Positions 35,716-45,186 of a stretch of 64,000 nucleotides of DNA are shown here, in pieces; the stretch's first letter is position 1, and each line of letters begins with the position of its first letter. The notes beneath the pieces were generated by a model, which saw nothing but the letters and a program-made list of their open reading frames with translations, was not told where the DNA came from and made no database searches. This DNA is from Proteobacteria bacterium UBA981 (GTDB lineage Bacteria; Pseudomonadota; Gammaproteobacteria; Ga0077536): positions 152,620 to 216,619 of the forward strand of contig DBBP01000002.1 of assembly GCA_002292285.1 (NCBI GenBank), written 5' to 3'. A program made the translations under genes and the position numbers.

Positions 35716-36726
35716 CTAGGCCAGTTTGATTATCCGTTTACCAAGATTTTCGCCGCGATAAAGGCTCGCAATGGAATCCGGCGCGTGCTCGATACCTTCC
35801 GCGATCTCCTCGCGGTATTGAATCAATCCATTGCGTACCCAAGGGGTCAGGGCTGCCAGCGCTTCGTGGTAGCGCGCCGCATAATCGAATATCACGAAGC
35901 CCTGCATACGCGCGCGACGGGTCAGCAAAATGCGTTCAGCACGTGGACCGAGTGGCGCCGGGTCCCAGTTCGAAACCGACGCTGTGCCACAGATCACCAC
36001 CCGTGCGCCGACATTCAGATGGCGTAGCACGGCATCGGAAATAGCACCTGCAGTGTTATCAAAATAGACATCAACGCCGGCGGCACAAGTGGTTGTCAAG
36101 GCCGCATCAACATCTTCAGACTTGTAATCTATGGCTGCCGCGAAACCGAATTCATCGGTGCAGATCTGCTTCTTGGCTTCCCCACCCGCGATGCCAACCG
36201 TTCGACACCCCATAATGTTGGCGATTTGACCGACGCACGATCCAACCGAGCCCGCTGCCGTTGAGACGACGACGGTCTCCCCAGGACGCGGCTGTCCAAC
36301 CTCCAACAGACCAAAATAGGCAGCCAGCCCGTTAATGCCAAGCACCCCGAGTGACGTCGATAAGGGCAGGTCAGGGTCCGCAACCTTGCGCTCGATCTGT
36401 GCTGCATCAATCGTCGCGTAGTCCTGCCAACCGAACATGCCTTTGACGAACTCACCGCGCTCATAGCCGGGTAGGTTGCTCGCCTCGATTCGGCCAACCG
36501 TAAGCGAACGCATGACCTCACCAATCCCTACTGGTTGGGAGTAGTTTCCGACGTCGGCAACCCAACCGCGCATCGCCGGTTCAACGGACAGGTACAGATT
36601 GCGCACCAGTAGTTGCTCAGTACCAGGCTGCGATATCGGACCGTCGACAATCTCGAAATGTTCCGCCTGCGGTATGCCGGTGGGACGAGATTTGAGTAAG
36701 ACCTGACGATTGCCTGCAACACTCAT
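35716..36726 (-). CDS. Zinc-free MDR-family NADP-dependent oxidoreductase (CurA/leukotriene reductase-like)
   Basis: About 336 residues from the ATG at 36726, with GGAG nine bases upstream; TTG at 36732 is a worse choice. The N-terminal segment RPTGIPQAEHFEIVD and LYLSVEPAMRGW, then the NADP-binding GETVVVSTAAGSVGS and GIAGGEAKK, mark the CurA/prostaglandin-reductase-like group, which reduces activated double bonds of enones. No zinc ligands. It is convergent with the CoA-transferase and probably takes part in the same accessory metabolism; substrate unknown. Confidence 0.9.
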   Translation of the reverse strand: MSVAGNRQVLLKSRPTGIPQAEHFEIVDGPISQPGTEQLLVRNLYLSVEPAMRGWVADVGNYSQPVGIGEVMRSLTVGRIEASNLPGYERGEFVKGMFGWQDYATIDAAQIERKVADPDLPLSTSLGVLGINGLAAYFGLLEVGQPRPGETVVVSTAAGSVGSCVGQIANIMGCRTVGIAGGEAKKQICTDEFGFAAAIDYKSEDVDAALTTTCAAGVDVYFDNTAGAISDAVLRHLNVGARVVICGTASVSNWDPAPLGPRAERILLTRRARMQGFVIFDYAARYHEALAALTPWVRNGLIQYREEIAEGIEHAPDSIASLYRGENLGKRIIKLA

Positions 36727-36874
36727 ACGCAATAACTCCGCTTGTTGGATACGACTGCGCGCAGTCTAACCGCTAGAGGCGTGTGAGCGCAGTGAATCAC
36801 AGCCCTGCCGCGTCGTTTTCTGGTCCATGGCAGTTGTTCAATCAACACGTCCGGCAGGGACAGGCCGGCGTTCC

Positions 36875-38179
36875 TTACTCCTCGCTAAGGTCGATCTCGG
36901 TCTCCGGATGAATGCCGAGCCAGCACAACCCGGCGAGCAGACTGAGCACACCCATCACTGACAATGCAGTTTGCCAGTCGTAAGTTTGGGCGATATATGG
37001 CGTCAGGGTGGGTGAAACAGTGCCACCCAGATTCCCCCCCATGTTCATAAACCCGGAGATCGTCCCGGCGTACGTGCGGGATAAATCAATAGTCACTGCC
37101 CAGAAAGACGAGACGCTCAAATACAGTGCGCCGAGGCTGAGCGACAACATCACCACGGCAATCACAGCGTCCTCAATACTCGCGCCAACCAGCAACAACA
37201 GACCGGTCAGGGTCATGCTCACGAAGCCGAGTCCGCAGCGCCCGGCACGCTGACCGTAGCGTTGACACAAACGGTCACTCAGCCAGCCACCGAATGGGCC
37301 GGCGACTGCGCAGGTAAGGAACGGCGCCATGGTGTAGAAGCCGCCGCTGGTCACAGAAAAGCCCCGTTCGTTAACCAGATACAAATAAAACCATGCGAAA
37401 TAAAAATACACGATGTAACCCAGCACCACGTAGGCCGCGGTCAATAGCCATAAGTCACGCGCGCCAAACAGCTTGCGCCACGGTACTTTCAGACCGAGTG
37501 CCGCTGCTGCCCGTGTCGCCTCGGCGTCGATATCGATCAAATCACGCTCGGCCGCGTTAGTCCGCGGATGTTCAGCGGGCGTATCGGTACTCAGCCAGTA
37601 CCACAGTACGGCCACCAGCACGCCGGCGGCGCCAGAAATATAGAAGGCCTCGCGCCAGCCCCAGGTGATCATGATCCAGACAATCAGCGGTGGCGTTAGC
37701 GCCGCACCCAGCGAGGTGCCGCTAATGGCGATTCCCAGGGCAAATGCACGCTCGTTGGGAGCGGCCCAGTTGGCCACGATGCGGTTGCCGTTTGGCGGGG
37801 CTGCTGCTTCGCCAAGGCCGGTCAGAATTCGCACGATTGCGAACGACCCGACGACCCCGAACATTGACGCCAGGAATAACTCACCTGCGACAGCTGTTAC
37901 GGCAGTAAAAACCGACCACCAGATGATTGCCCAGGTCATCACTCGCCGAGGCCCGAACCGATCGCCGAGCCAGCCGCCCGGAATTTGTGCGAGCGCGTAA
38001 CCGAGCACGAAGGCACTGAAGATCCAACCAAACTCAACTTCGCTGAGCCCGTACTCGGGCATGATGAATTTCGCGGCGATAGAAATGTTCACCCGATCGA
38101 TGAACATCAGCACATAGATTAGAAATACCAGGCCAACGATCTGCCAGCGCACGCTGGTCGGTGATTGCGGTTCGGTCAT
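36875..38179 (-). CDS. MFS transporter, anion:cation symporter type
   Basis: A 434-residue permease with about twelve transmembrane helices. The start chosen is the ATG at 38179 (MTEPQSPTSVRW); the frame upstream is not membrane-like. The cytoplasmic loop signature GGWLGDRFGPRRVM follows helix 2, and FIDRVNISIAAKFIM after helix 1 places it near the ACS (hexuronate, galactonate, phthalate) group of organic-anion importers. Next to CoA-transferase and reductase genes, it may import the pathway substrate. Confidence 0.88.
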   Translation of the reverse strand: MTEPQSPTSVRWQIVGLVFLIYVLMFIDRVNISIAAKFIMPEYGLSEVEFGWIFSAFVLGYALAQIPGGWLGDRFGPRRVMTWAIIWWSVFTAVTAVAGELFLASMFGVVGSFAIVRILTGLGEAAAPPNGNRIVANWAAPNERAFALGIAISGTSLGAALTPPLIVWIMITWGWREAFYISGAAGVLVAVLWYWLSTDTPAEHPRTNAAERDLIDIDAEATRAAAALGLKVPWRKLFGARDLWLLTAAYVVLGYIVYFYFAWFYLYLVNERGFSVTSGGFYTMAPFLTCAVAGPFGGWLSDRLCQRYGQRAGRCGLGFVSMTLTGLLLLVGASIEDAVIAVVMLSLSLGALYLSVSSFWAVTIDLSRTYAGTISGFMNMGGNLGGTVSPTLTPYIAQTYDWQTALSVMGVLSLLAGLCWLGIHPETEIDLSEE

Positions 38180-38346
38180 TGCCAGATTCTCGTTGCGGGG
38201 CTGGACGTTGTGCTCAGTATGCGCGAGGAGCGACTGCGGCGCAGCAAAAAATGGCCCTGACCTGAACGTCGGGATAGTATCGGGTCGACACACCAGCGGC
38301 TTCGAGAGGACACGACTTCGGGTCCGGAGCACGCTGTCAACACCTT

Positions 38347-39369
38347 ATGGGGAGCCAGGCTTTGGACAATTTGGGCATCGGTATTTCTTACGACTTTCGT
38401 AATCCACCTGACTCCGGCGTCAGTGATCAGCGCCTGTACGAAGAAATCCTGTCACAGGTGCAATGGCTAGACCAGCTGGGCGCCGATTTGGTCTGGTTCA
38501 CTGAGCATCATTTCGTCGACGACGGCTATTTACCCAGTTGGGTGCCAGTTGCCGGCGCCATGGCAGCGATGACCGAACACGTCCGTTTCGGCACCGATAT
38601 TTGTCTGATGCCGTTTAATCACCCATTGCGCCTCGCCGAAGACCTCGCGGTACTCGACAACCTGTCCAATGGCCGTATCGAACTCGGTCTGGGTATGGGC
38701 TACGCGCCGCACGAGTTCCGCGGCTTCGGCATACCGGTCAGCCACCGCGTATCGCTGACCAACGAGGGCATCGAAGTGCTGCAACATTGTTTCCGGGGTG
38801 AGCGCTTTAGTTATCACGGCAAACGCTATCAGTTCGATGACGTCAAAATAACACCCGGCTATGTTCAACCGGGCGGGCCGCCGCTGTGGATAGCTGCAAT
38901 GTCTGAAGCCGGTGCCCTGCGCGCCGCTCATTACGACACCCACTTTTTGCCGCAAGGATCAGTGGAGGGGGTATTCAACCCGTGGGTGAATGCCTTGCAG
39001 AACAGCGGTCGTAAACCGGGCGATTATCGGGTCGGGGTTATTCGCAGCATTCTTGTCACCGATGACCGTGATACGGATTGGCCCATCGTACGCGCCGCCG
39101 AGCGCTACCGCATGGAACTGTACAAACGTTTTTTCAAAGAAAGCGGCGAAGGTTTTGGCGAACCCAGCGAAGCGCTACCGCAGACGTGGATTGTCGGCGA
39201 CGTCGATCATTGCGTGAATGAGCTCAAGACCTTCATTAATACCTTCGGGATCACAGACATCGTCTCCATGGCCGTGCCCCCAGGGCTTCGCGCCGAGCAA
39301 ATGTCGAGTAGTCTTGAACGCTTGTTTCGCGAGGTGGTTCCACGGCTGAAGGCTGAGCTCGCAGCTTGA
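38347..39369 (+). CDS. Luciferase-like flavin-dependent monooxygenase
   Basis: A 340-residue TIM-barrel protein of the LLM class. The motifs WFTEHHFVDDG, RFGTDICLMPFNHPLRLAEDLAVLDNLS, RIELGLGMGYAPHEF and PPLWIAAMSEAG are typical F420/FMN-type LLM signatures. They oxygenate aldehydes, ketones, sulfonates and others with reduced flavin. The ATG at 38347 has no ribosome-binding site; a TTG at 38362 with GGAG nine bases upstream may be the real start. Divergent from the MFS gene. Confidence 0.9.
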   Translation: MGSQALDNLGIGISYDFRNPPDSGVSDQRLYEEILSQVQWLDQLGADLVWFTEHHFVDDGYLPSWVPVAGAMAAMTEHVRFGTDICLMPFNHPLRLAEDLAVLDNLSNGRIELGLGMGYAPHEFRGFGIPVSHRVSLTNEGIEVLQHCFRGERFSYHGKRYQFDDVKITPGYVQPGGPPLWIAAMSEAGALRAAHYDTHFLPQGSVEGVFNPWVNALQNSGRKPGDYRVGVIRSILVTDDRDTDWPIVRAAERYRMELYKRFFKESGEGFGEPSEALPQTWIVGDVDHCVNELKTFINTFGITDIVSMAVPPGLRAEQMSSSLERLFREVVPRLKAELAA

Positions 39370-39436
39370 TTTCGCAATCACCAATAATCACACCGCACCG
39401 CCCGGCACAGCGACCCAGACTCAAGCCGGGGATACC

Positions 39437-41236
39437 GTGCTGATGCAGAACGCAAGCGAGGACTCGCGTGTGACTCGCTTCCAGACCATGGTCGAGATGT
39501 CAGATGGCGTGCGCCTGAACACATTCGTATTTCTTCCTGCCGCCGGCGGACCACGCTTCCCCGTCATCGTGCAACGCACCCCCTACGGCATCACGGCGTC
39601 ACAAAGCGTCGACCCGCAAGATTGCACTCGAGCCTGGCTACCGACCGCCGAGCGACCACTGGGTGGCTCAATTTTACGTGGCTGGGAGCAGATCACAGCT
39701 CACGGTTACGCGGCGGTCTATCAGGACACGCGTGGCCGCCATGGTTCCGAGGGAGAAGATCGTGTCTACGCTGATGACGCCGACGATGGGCATCAGACAT
39801 TAGCCTGGACCGCCGCGCAACCCTGGTGCAATCAGTACGTCGGCGTGTCCGGATCATCGGCCGGCGCGACCACGGCAATGGCCGCAGCGTCGCGCCGTCA
39901 TCCATCCTTGCGCGCGATGTTCGTGCAGGTCGGCGGATCGAGTATTTACGACGATGTCGTCTACGAGGGCCAGTCGATTGAGCTGGAACGGCTGTGGTTG
40001 TGGGTGGGTCGCAATCTCGCCGGGCTCTCGGCACCGCATCGCGACATTGTCATGCAGCGGCTCGGATTGAGTAGCGAACAAATGGACGCCACAGCGAAGG
40101 CCGCCATGGCGCGTTGCGAGTCGCTCGAGGCTACGGTGAACGATGCGACAGCGTTTACGGACAACCCGGCGTGGATGCATTTGCCGCTATCTGGTTACCC
40201 GGACTTCAGCATCGGGCAACCGTGGCTTGATGAAATCATCACACACCCCGGCCCGGACGAATTCCGCGCGCAGCACAATTTTCGCCGCACCATCGATGTC
40301 CCCGGACTACATGCAACAACCTGGTTCGATATATTCCAGACTAGCGTGATCGCCGCTTTCAATGACATCCAGGGACGCGTCGGTAATCAGCAATTGTGGA
40401 TTGCGCCGAACGACCATTTCGCAATCTACCGTGAGAACTTCTGGCCACACGATCCGTATTTCGAATGGTTCGACCATTGGTTAAAGGGCAAGCCGAATGA
40501 TCTCGTCGCCCGCCCATCGGTGCACTATAGTCCGCGTGCCTGGGTCGACGACCCCGATACTTACCAAGCCACCGATTGGCGCTACACCGAGCGCTGGCCA
40601 CCCGCGGGAAGCCGCCCGGCGCGACTTTATCTGTGCAGCGACGGCAGTCTGTGCAGCGAATCGCAGGATGGCGAGCCACGCAGCTTTCGCTACGACCCAC
40701 GGCACCCTGTCACGACCTGTGGTGGGCGTAACATGCTCATAGCTGCCGGTCCGCTCGATCAAAGTTCGTTGTACGCGCACCATGACTACGGCCTCTGCTA
40801 TCGCGGTTCGCCGCTCGAACGTGAGGTCACTCTGGCTGGCGAGGTTCGGGTCACCCTGAACGTGCAATCGGATTGCCCCGATACTGACTTTGTCGCCAAG
40901 TTGATTCAATGCGAGCCCGATGGCAACGCACGATTGTTGATGGATGGCGTGATACGCACCATGTATCGCGAACCAGCCTTGGGCGCGCAGCCGCTCACGG
41001 CCGGCAGCACCTGTGTCGTCACTATCCACCTTGCCCACATCTATCACACCGTGCCGGCGGGCTGCCGCATGCAAATAGACATCACCAGCAGTAACTTCCC
41101 ACGCCGTGCGCGCAACACGAATAGCGGAAATCCGGTTTTGGCATGCGATAGTCCTAGCGATATTCGGGTAGCAACCAACACCGTCCTGCATTCGAATCAC
41201 AATCCGTCTTACGTGACCTTGCCGGTTCTCGCTTAA
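39437..41236 (+). CDS. CocE/NonD-type alpha/beta hydrolase (peptidase S15)
   Basis: A 599-residue hydrolase with an N-terminal S15 domain (VQRTPYG, YQDTRGRHGSEG, and the nucleophile region YVGVSGSSAGATTA) and a C-terminal beta jelly-roll (X-Pro dipeptidyl-peptidase C-terminal domain) from about 370. Members cleave esters or amides, such as the cocaine esterase CocE. The start is GTG at 39437, with ATG at 39443 as alternative. It lies between the monooxygenase and the second CoA-transferase, so it may free an acid that the latter activates. Confidence 0.9.
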   Translation: MLMQNASEDSRVTRFQTMVEMSDGVRLNTFVFLPAAGGPRFPVIVQRTPYGITASQSVDPQDCTRAWLPTAERPLGGSILRGWEQITAHGYAAVYQDTRGRHGSEGEDRVYADDADDGHQTLAWTAAQPWCNQYVGVSGSSAGATTAMAAASRRHPSLRAMFVQVGGSSIYDDVVYEGQSIELERLWLWVGRNLAGLSAPHRDIVMQRLGLSSEQMDATAKAAMARCESLEATVNDATAFTDNPAWMHLPLSGYPDFSIGQPWLDEIITHPGPDEFRAQHNFRRTIDVPGLHATTWFDIFQTSVIAAFNDIQGRVGNQQLWIAPNDHFAIYRENFWPHDPYFEWFDHWLKGKPNDLVARPSVHYSPRAWVDDPDTYQATDWRYTERWPPAGSRPARLYLCSDGSLCSESQDGEPRSFRYDPRHPVTTCGGRNMLIAAGPLDQSSLYAHHDYGLCYRGSPLEREVTLAGEVRVTLNVQSDCPDTDFVAKLIQCEPDGNARLLMDGVIRTMYREPALGAQPLTAGSTCVVTIHLAHIYHTVPAGCRMQIDITSSNFPRRARNTNSGNPVLACDSPSDIRVATNTVLHSNHNPSYVTLPVLA

Positions 41237-41287
41237 CTGACTTTGCGAGGGCAACGTCCATCTTCTCGATCCCAATCAGGAGCTACC

Positions 41288-42508
41288 ATGACTCAGGAAA
41301 ATGAACACGTACTCAGCGGCTTACGCGTACTCGATCTCACTCGCGCACTTGCCGGCCCGACCTGTACTCGCATGTTCGCCGAGATGGGCGCAGATGTGAT
41401 CAAAGTCGAATCGGCGCCCAACGGCGACATGACTCGGCAGATATCGAAAATACGCAATGAACGCAGCATGTATTTCGTGCAGCAGAATCTCGGCAAAAAA
41501 AGTCTTTGTGTTGATCTGCGCGATCCACGCGGCATGGCCTTGGTGACTTCACTGGTGCCCAAAGTCGACGTCGTCGTAGAAAACTTCAAACCCGGTACGC
41601 TGGCCGCGATGGGCCTCGGTTACGAGCGTTTACGCGAGATGCGCGAAGACATCATCCTGTGTTCGATATCCGCCATGGGGCAATCCGGCCCGCTGTCGGG
41701 GCTGCCCGGTTACGACTTCATCGCACAGGGCTATTCGGGGGTGACTTCGATGATTGGTGATGCGGATGGCACGCCACACATCCCGCCGCTCGGCCTGGGT
41801 GATGTGAGTACCGGTGTGCACGGCGCGTTAGCGGTGTTGGCAGCGTTGCGCTATCGGGACCGAACAGGCAAAGGCCAGCATCTCGACGTCGGCCTGCTCG
41901 ACGTTTACTACCACTGCAATGAAGTCACCGTACACCAGTGCAGTGGCAGTGACGGCGAACTCAAACCCAGCCGGCAGGGCCCGCATCTGAATTACATTTG
42001 CCCCGCCGGCGTATTCAAAGCCAATGGAGGGTGGGTTGTGATCATGGCGTTCCTGCACCACTGGAAAGATCTGTGCAGCGCGATGCAGCGCCCCGATTTA
42101 ATTGACCACGAAACCCTCGGCAACGACACCGGGCGCCTCGCGAACCGTGCAGAGGTGGTCGAACTGCTGGAATCCTGGCTGGCCGGCTTCCCCGATCGGG
42201 ACAGCGCGATTGACGCCCTGCACGCCCACGGCGTGCCGGCAGCACCAGTATTGTCCATCGAAGAAACTCTGACTCACCCCCACCTGCAAGCACGCAAAAC
42301 CGTGCGCACGATTAACGACCGTCTAACCGGCGAATTTCAAATCCCCGGCATGCCGCTCAAGTTCTCGGAGTTCCCCGATGATCTGCCCCTACAGGCTGCA
42401 ACGATGGGCGAGCACAACGCTGACATTCTGCGCGAGTGGCTTGGCCACAGCGATGATGAGATCGCACAGCTACGCGCGGCTGGCGTGCTGCACGACGCCG
42501 AAATTTAG
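41288..42508 (+). CDS. Family III CoA-transferase (CaiB/BaiF), copy 2
   Basis: A 406-residue protein from the ATG at 41288, with AGGAG six bases upstream. It opens GLRVLDLTRALAGPTCTRMFAEMGADVIKVE and has D172 in GLGDVSTG as the likely acyl-accepting residue. It resembles copy 1 but differs in the central loop and lies 5.6 kb away in the same orientation. Two copies suggest either two acids or one handling entry and one release. Substrate unknown. Confidence 0.93.
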   Translation: MTQENEHVLSGLRVLDLTRALAGPTCTRMFAEMGADVIKVESAPNGDMTRQISKIRNERSMYFVQQNLGKKSLCVDLRDPRGMALVTSLVPKVDVVVENFKPGTLAAMGLGYERLREMREDIILCSISAMGQSGPLSGLPGYDFIAQGYSGVTSMIGDADGTPHIPPLGLGDVSTGVHGALAVLAALRYRDRTGKGQHLDVGLLDVYYHCNEVTVHQCSGSDGELKPSRQGPHLNYICPAGVFKANGGWVVIMAFLHHWKDLCSAMQRPDLIDHETLGNDTGRLANRAEVVELLESWLAGFPDRDSAIDALHAHGVPAAPVLSIEETLTHPHLQARKTVRTINDRLTGEFQIPGMPLKFSEFPDDLPLQAATMGEHNADILREWLGHSDDEIAQLRAAGVLHDAEI

Positions 42509-42596
42509 TTATGCGCTACGGTATGTCGTGGCACGACGGCGGCGTCTGACGAGTGTGAGAAGTTGCGGGTTAACAGCATTCACCATTAGCGTCGCG

Positions 42597-43274
42597 CTAG
42601 ATAATTTGCCGCCAGGTCTCCAGATCTTCGACCTGTAGATAAGGGTTCTGGGCTTTCGTATCGCCCATCGACGCACTCGGCTGATGACCGTAGTTATGTC
42701 CTGGCAACAACAGGGTATCGTCCGGCAGGGCTTTCAATTTAGCCATGCTGTGATACATGTCTTCCTTGTTCGAGCCGGGCAAATCCACTCGACCGCAGCC
42801 GTTAATAAACAAAGTATCGCCGGACACCAGGGTGTTCTGGACGCGAAAGCACTGCGAGCCTGGCGTATGTCCGGGTGTATGAAGGAACTCGATTTCAACC
42901 TCGCCGACTTTCAGTGTGTCGCCGGAATCCACTTGTACGAGATCGGTCTCGGAAACGCCGGTCACTTTGCACACACCACTCGCCTCATGCTTGTTGGCGT
43001 AAATCCGCACCGGGTTCGCGGCCAGTAATTCGGGCAAGCCGATGACGGTGTTGGTACCGAAACTACCGCCGATGTGATCTGGGTGGTAGTGAGTGACCAA
43101 AGCGCCTCTGAGGATGTAGCCCGCGTTGTTCACCCGTTCGAGTAACGCATCGATATCCCAAGCAGGATCGACAATCACGACTTCACGCGTGCTGCGCGAA
43201 CCAATGACGTAGCAAAAATTCTGCATCGGGCCAATTTGAATTTGCTCGACAATTAATTCACTTTCGGCTTCCAT
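42597..43274 (-). CDS. Metallo-beta-lactamase fold hydrolase (glyoxalase II-like)
   Basis: A 225-residue enzyme with the metal-binding motif THYHPDHIGG (H62, H64, D66, H67), further ligands in HTPGHTPGSQC and SGDTLF, and LLPGHNYG at the end. The family includes glyoxalase II, persulfide dioxygenases and other thioesterases; its neighbours (CoA-transferase, GSTs, rhodanese fusion) leave thioester or persulfide hydrolysis equally likely. No signal peptide, so it is cytoplasmic. Confidence 0.9.
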   Translation of the reverse strand: MEAESELIVEQIQIGPMQNFCYVIGSRSTREVVIVDPAWDIDALLERVNNAGYILRGALVTHYHPDHIGGSFGTNTVIGLPELLAANPVRIYANKHEASGVCKVTGVSETDLVQVDSGDTLKVGEVEIEFLHTPGHTPGSQCFRVQNTLVSGDTLFINGCGRVDLPGSNKEDMYHSMAKLKALPDDTLLLPGHNYGHQPSASMGDTKAQNPYLQVEDLETWRQII

Positions 43275-43403
43275 GGCATTCCCTGTGCACTATCAACGAG
43301 CATCGACAGTTAGTTTAACGTGAGGTATGAAGACGCGGCCGGGGTCATTCAACTCTAGTCGCAGAATGAATGCTTGAACTGCACCCGCGTGGTCGCGAGA
43401 AAG

Positions 43404-43820
43404 CTATGCCGCAGACGCTGCGGTGTGGACTACCGCAGCGACGAACTTCCAGCCACCGCCGGATTTACGCAACGTGTATTTGGCACCTGTGCGCTCGAGT
43501 TCGGAGCCACTGCTGTCAAACCGTACTGCAATTCCAGAGACTTCCGCGAGGCGGTCGCTTAACATCTCGACAGTCAATTCTCGAACGTCTGAATGGTCGT
43601 AGTCACGCGCTTGAAGCCCGCTGATAATTGTTTCAAACAGGTTCCTGACCTCATCCTCGCTGGAGAACGAGAGAACGACCTCGTCGCTGATGAAAAGACA
43701 CGGTGGCGCATAAAATGGCGCCACTAACTCCGCGCGCTGGGTATGGAAAGCGGACAGGTATTGGGCGTATACATCACGAATCGCCGCCTCTTCAGCACCG
43801 TTCCCCGCTATCAGAGTCAT
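43404..43820 (-). CDS. NTF2/SnoaL-like protein
   Basis: A 138-residue protein opening with EEAAIRDVYAQYLSAFHTQRAELVAPFY, then a helical segment and two closing strands (RTGAKYTLRKSGGGWKFVAAVVH), the NTF2-like cone. The family covers many small enzymes and binding proteins, so no function can be given. It is 27 bp upstream of the DUF3012 lipoprotein and probably separate from the metallo-hydrolase, which lies 129 bp away. Confidence 0.75.
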   Translation of the reverse strand: MTLIAGNGAEEAAIRDVYAQYLSAFHTQRAELVAPFYAPPCLFISDEVVLSFSSEDEVRNLFETIISGLQARDYDHSDVRELTVEMLSDRLAEVSGIAVRFDSSGSELERTGAKYTLRKSGGGWKFVAAVVHTAASAA

Positions 43821-43847
43821 CGGTATCGACGGTCCGCAAAGCCAGTC

Positions 43848-44060
43848 TTACGGCTTAAGACCGAGTACGCAGTGCTTGGTATACGCAGCTGCATCGTCGC
43901 CGTTCCATTCGCCCTTGGGCTTGTCATTCATCATCGTGCACCAGTCTTCGCTGCCGACTTTTGGTGAACATCCACTCACCAGTACGCCGACCGCAATTAC
44001 AGCCAATGTGGCGCGCAAAAGACGTGCAGTCTCGCGCAGACTTGAAACTATGTTATTCAT
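43848..44060 (-). CDS. Small DUF3012-type lipoprotein
   Basis: A 70-residue protein starting at the ATG at 44060; the in-frame upstream stretch belongs to another reading. A hydrophobic signal ends at the lipobox VSGC (C31). The mature part (WCTMMNDKPKGEWNGDDAAAYTKHCVLG) matches the DUF3012 pattern with two conserved cysteines. Such proteins are common in marine gammaproteobacteria, with no known role. It is probably outer-membrane bound. Confidence 0.85.
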   Translation of the reverse strand: MNNIVSSLRETARLLRATLAVIAVGVLVSGCSPKVGSEDWCTMMNDKPKGEWNGDDAAAYTKHCVLGLKP

Positions 44061-44097
44061 CGTTGATTCCGTCCTGTCAGTTTGCGTTAGTACGACG

Positions 44098-45024
44098 TTA
44101 GTAACGTGGCACTTCTGGATCGATATGCTGCGACCACGCATCAATCCCGCCGGCGAGATTAAACACGTTGGTAAAACCCTGGGTGCGAAAGTATTCGGCT
44201 GCTGATTGGCTGCGCATGCCCGAGTGACATTGAAAAACCAATAGCGCATCGCGCGCAAGCGTATCAATCGCCTTGACCGCTTCTTCGTCGAGCATTTGCG
44301 ACCCTTCAATGCACGCGATGTCGCGCTCTGCTTGTTCTCGGACATCGAATAAATGGACTGACTCCCCTGCGTCCATGTGTGCTTTCAATTCTTGCACCGA
44401 CATCTGCGGCACTGGCGCGGGCGCGTTCGGGTTGCTGATACTGAAACCGGAACCCTGTGGGGTTTCTGTCATGTCGAGACTGAGGCCGTCGGCGCGCGCG
44501 GCCGAATCAAGGTCGAACAAAATATCGATACCGTTTGCGGCCCCGACAATTTCATGCCCCTTGGCGGGAGCCAGACTAAACTCGTGATTGAACGCGGCAT
44601 CAATCTTCAGATGTACGGCGAGGTTTGGATTCTGGCTACTGACGTCGCGGATAGCCGCAGCAGCAGCGTCGGTGATATTGAGCTCTGGCACTTTCGCCTC
44701 AACGGGTTCGACGCCCATCGCGGAGTGCAATTGCCCGGCGGTATACATTTGCTGGACCAGATCACAGCCACCAACGAACTCACCGTCAATGTACAACTGA
44801 GGCACCGTGGGCCACTCGGAATAGGCTTTGATGCCTTCGCGGATTTCCGGATCTTCCAGCACATCGACGGTGCTGTACTCCGGGCCGATGTTATTAAGGA
44901 TACCGATGACCGTGGCAGAGAATCCGCATTGCGGTTGCTGCGGGGTGCCTTTCATGAACAAAACGACGGGACTGGCGTTAATCACACTTTCGATGCGATT
45001 GCGCAGGGGCTCAGGGAGCGACAT
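44098..45024 (-). CDS. Monothiol glutaredoxin fused to an IscA-like and a rhodanese domain
   Basis: A 308-residue three-domain protein from the ATG at 45024. Residues 1-105 are a Grx4-type monothiol glutaredoxin with CGFS at 33-36, which binds [2Fe-2S] clusters with glutathione. Residues 113-202 resemble an IscA/HesB A-type carrier but lack all three cluster-binding cysteines. Residues 208-308 are a rhodanese domain with C266 (CHSGMRS). The fusion suggests delivery of sulfur or clusters between carriers. It is 73 bp upstream of the DUF3012-type lipoprotein gene that follows on the same strand. Confidence 0.93.
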   Translation of the reverse strand: MSLPEPLRNRIESVINASPVVLFMKGTPQQPQCGFSATVIGILNNIGPEYSTVDVLEDPEIREGIKAYSEWPTVPQLYIDGEFVGGCDLVQQMYTAGQLHSAMGVEPVEAKVPELNITDAAAAAIRDVSSQNPNLAVHLKIDAAFNHEFSLAPAKGHEIVGAANGIDILFDLDSAARADGLSLDMTETPQGSGFSISNPNAPAPVPQMSVQELKAHMDAGESVHLFDVREQAERDIACIEGSQMLDEEAVKAIDTLARDALLVFQCHSGMRSQSAAEYFRTQGFTNVFNLAGGIDAWSQHIDPEVPRY

Positions 45025-45186
45025 CAGCGATTCCTTTTGACGTAACGACGAGGTAGGGCAGTTTAAGGCAATCGCGGCAGGGTGCAACAAAAGTGCGTGG
45101 CTGTTTGGGGGCATTCACCCAAAATGCTGGGGTGCCCAGCGCCATTGCCCCTACGACGGTAGGGCTGGACGTCTGCGTGACGGCGC

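Noticed and set aside
40481..41275. 264-codon open frame opposite the CocE-type hydrolase
   Set aside because: Antisense shadow without motifs or ribosome-binding site.
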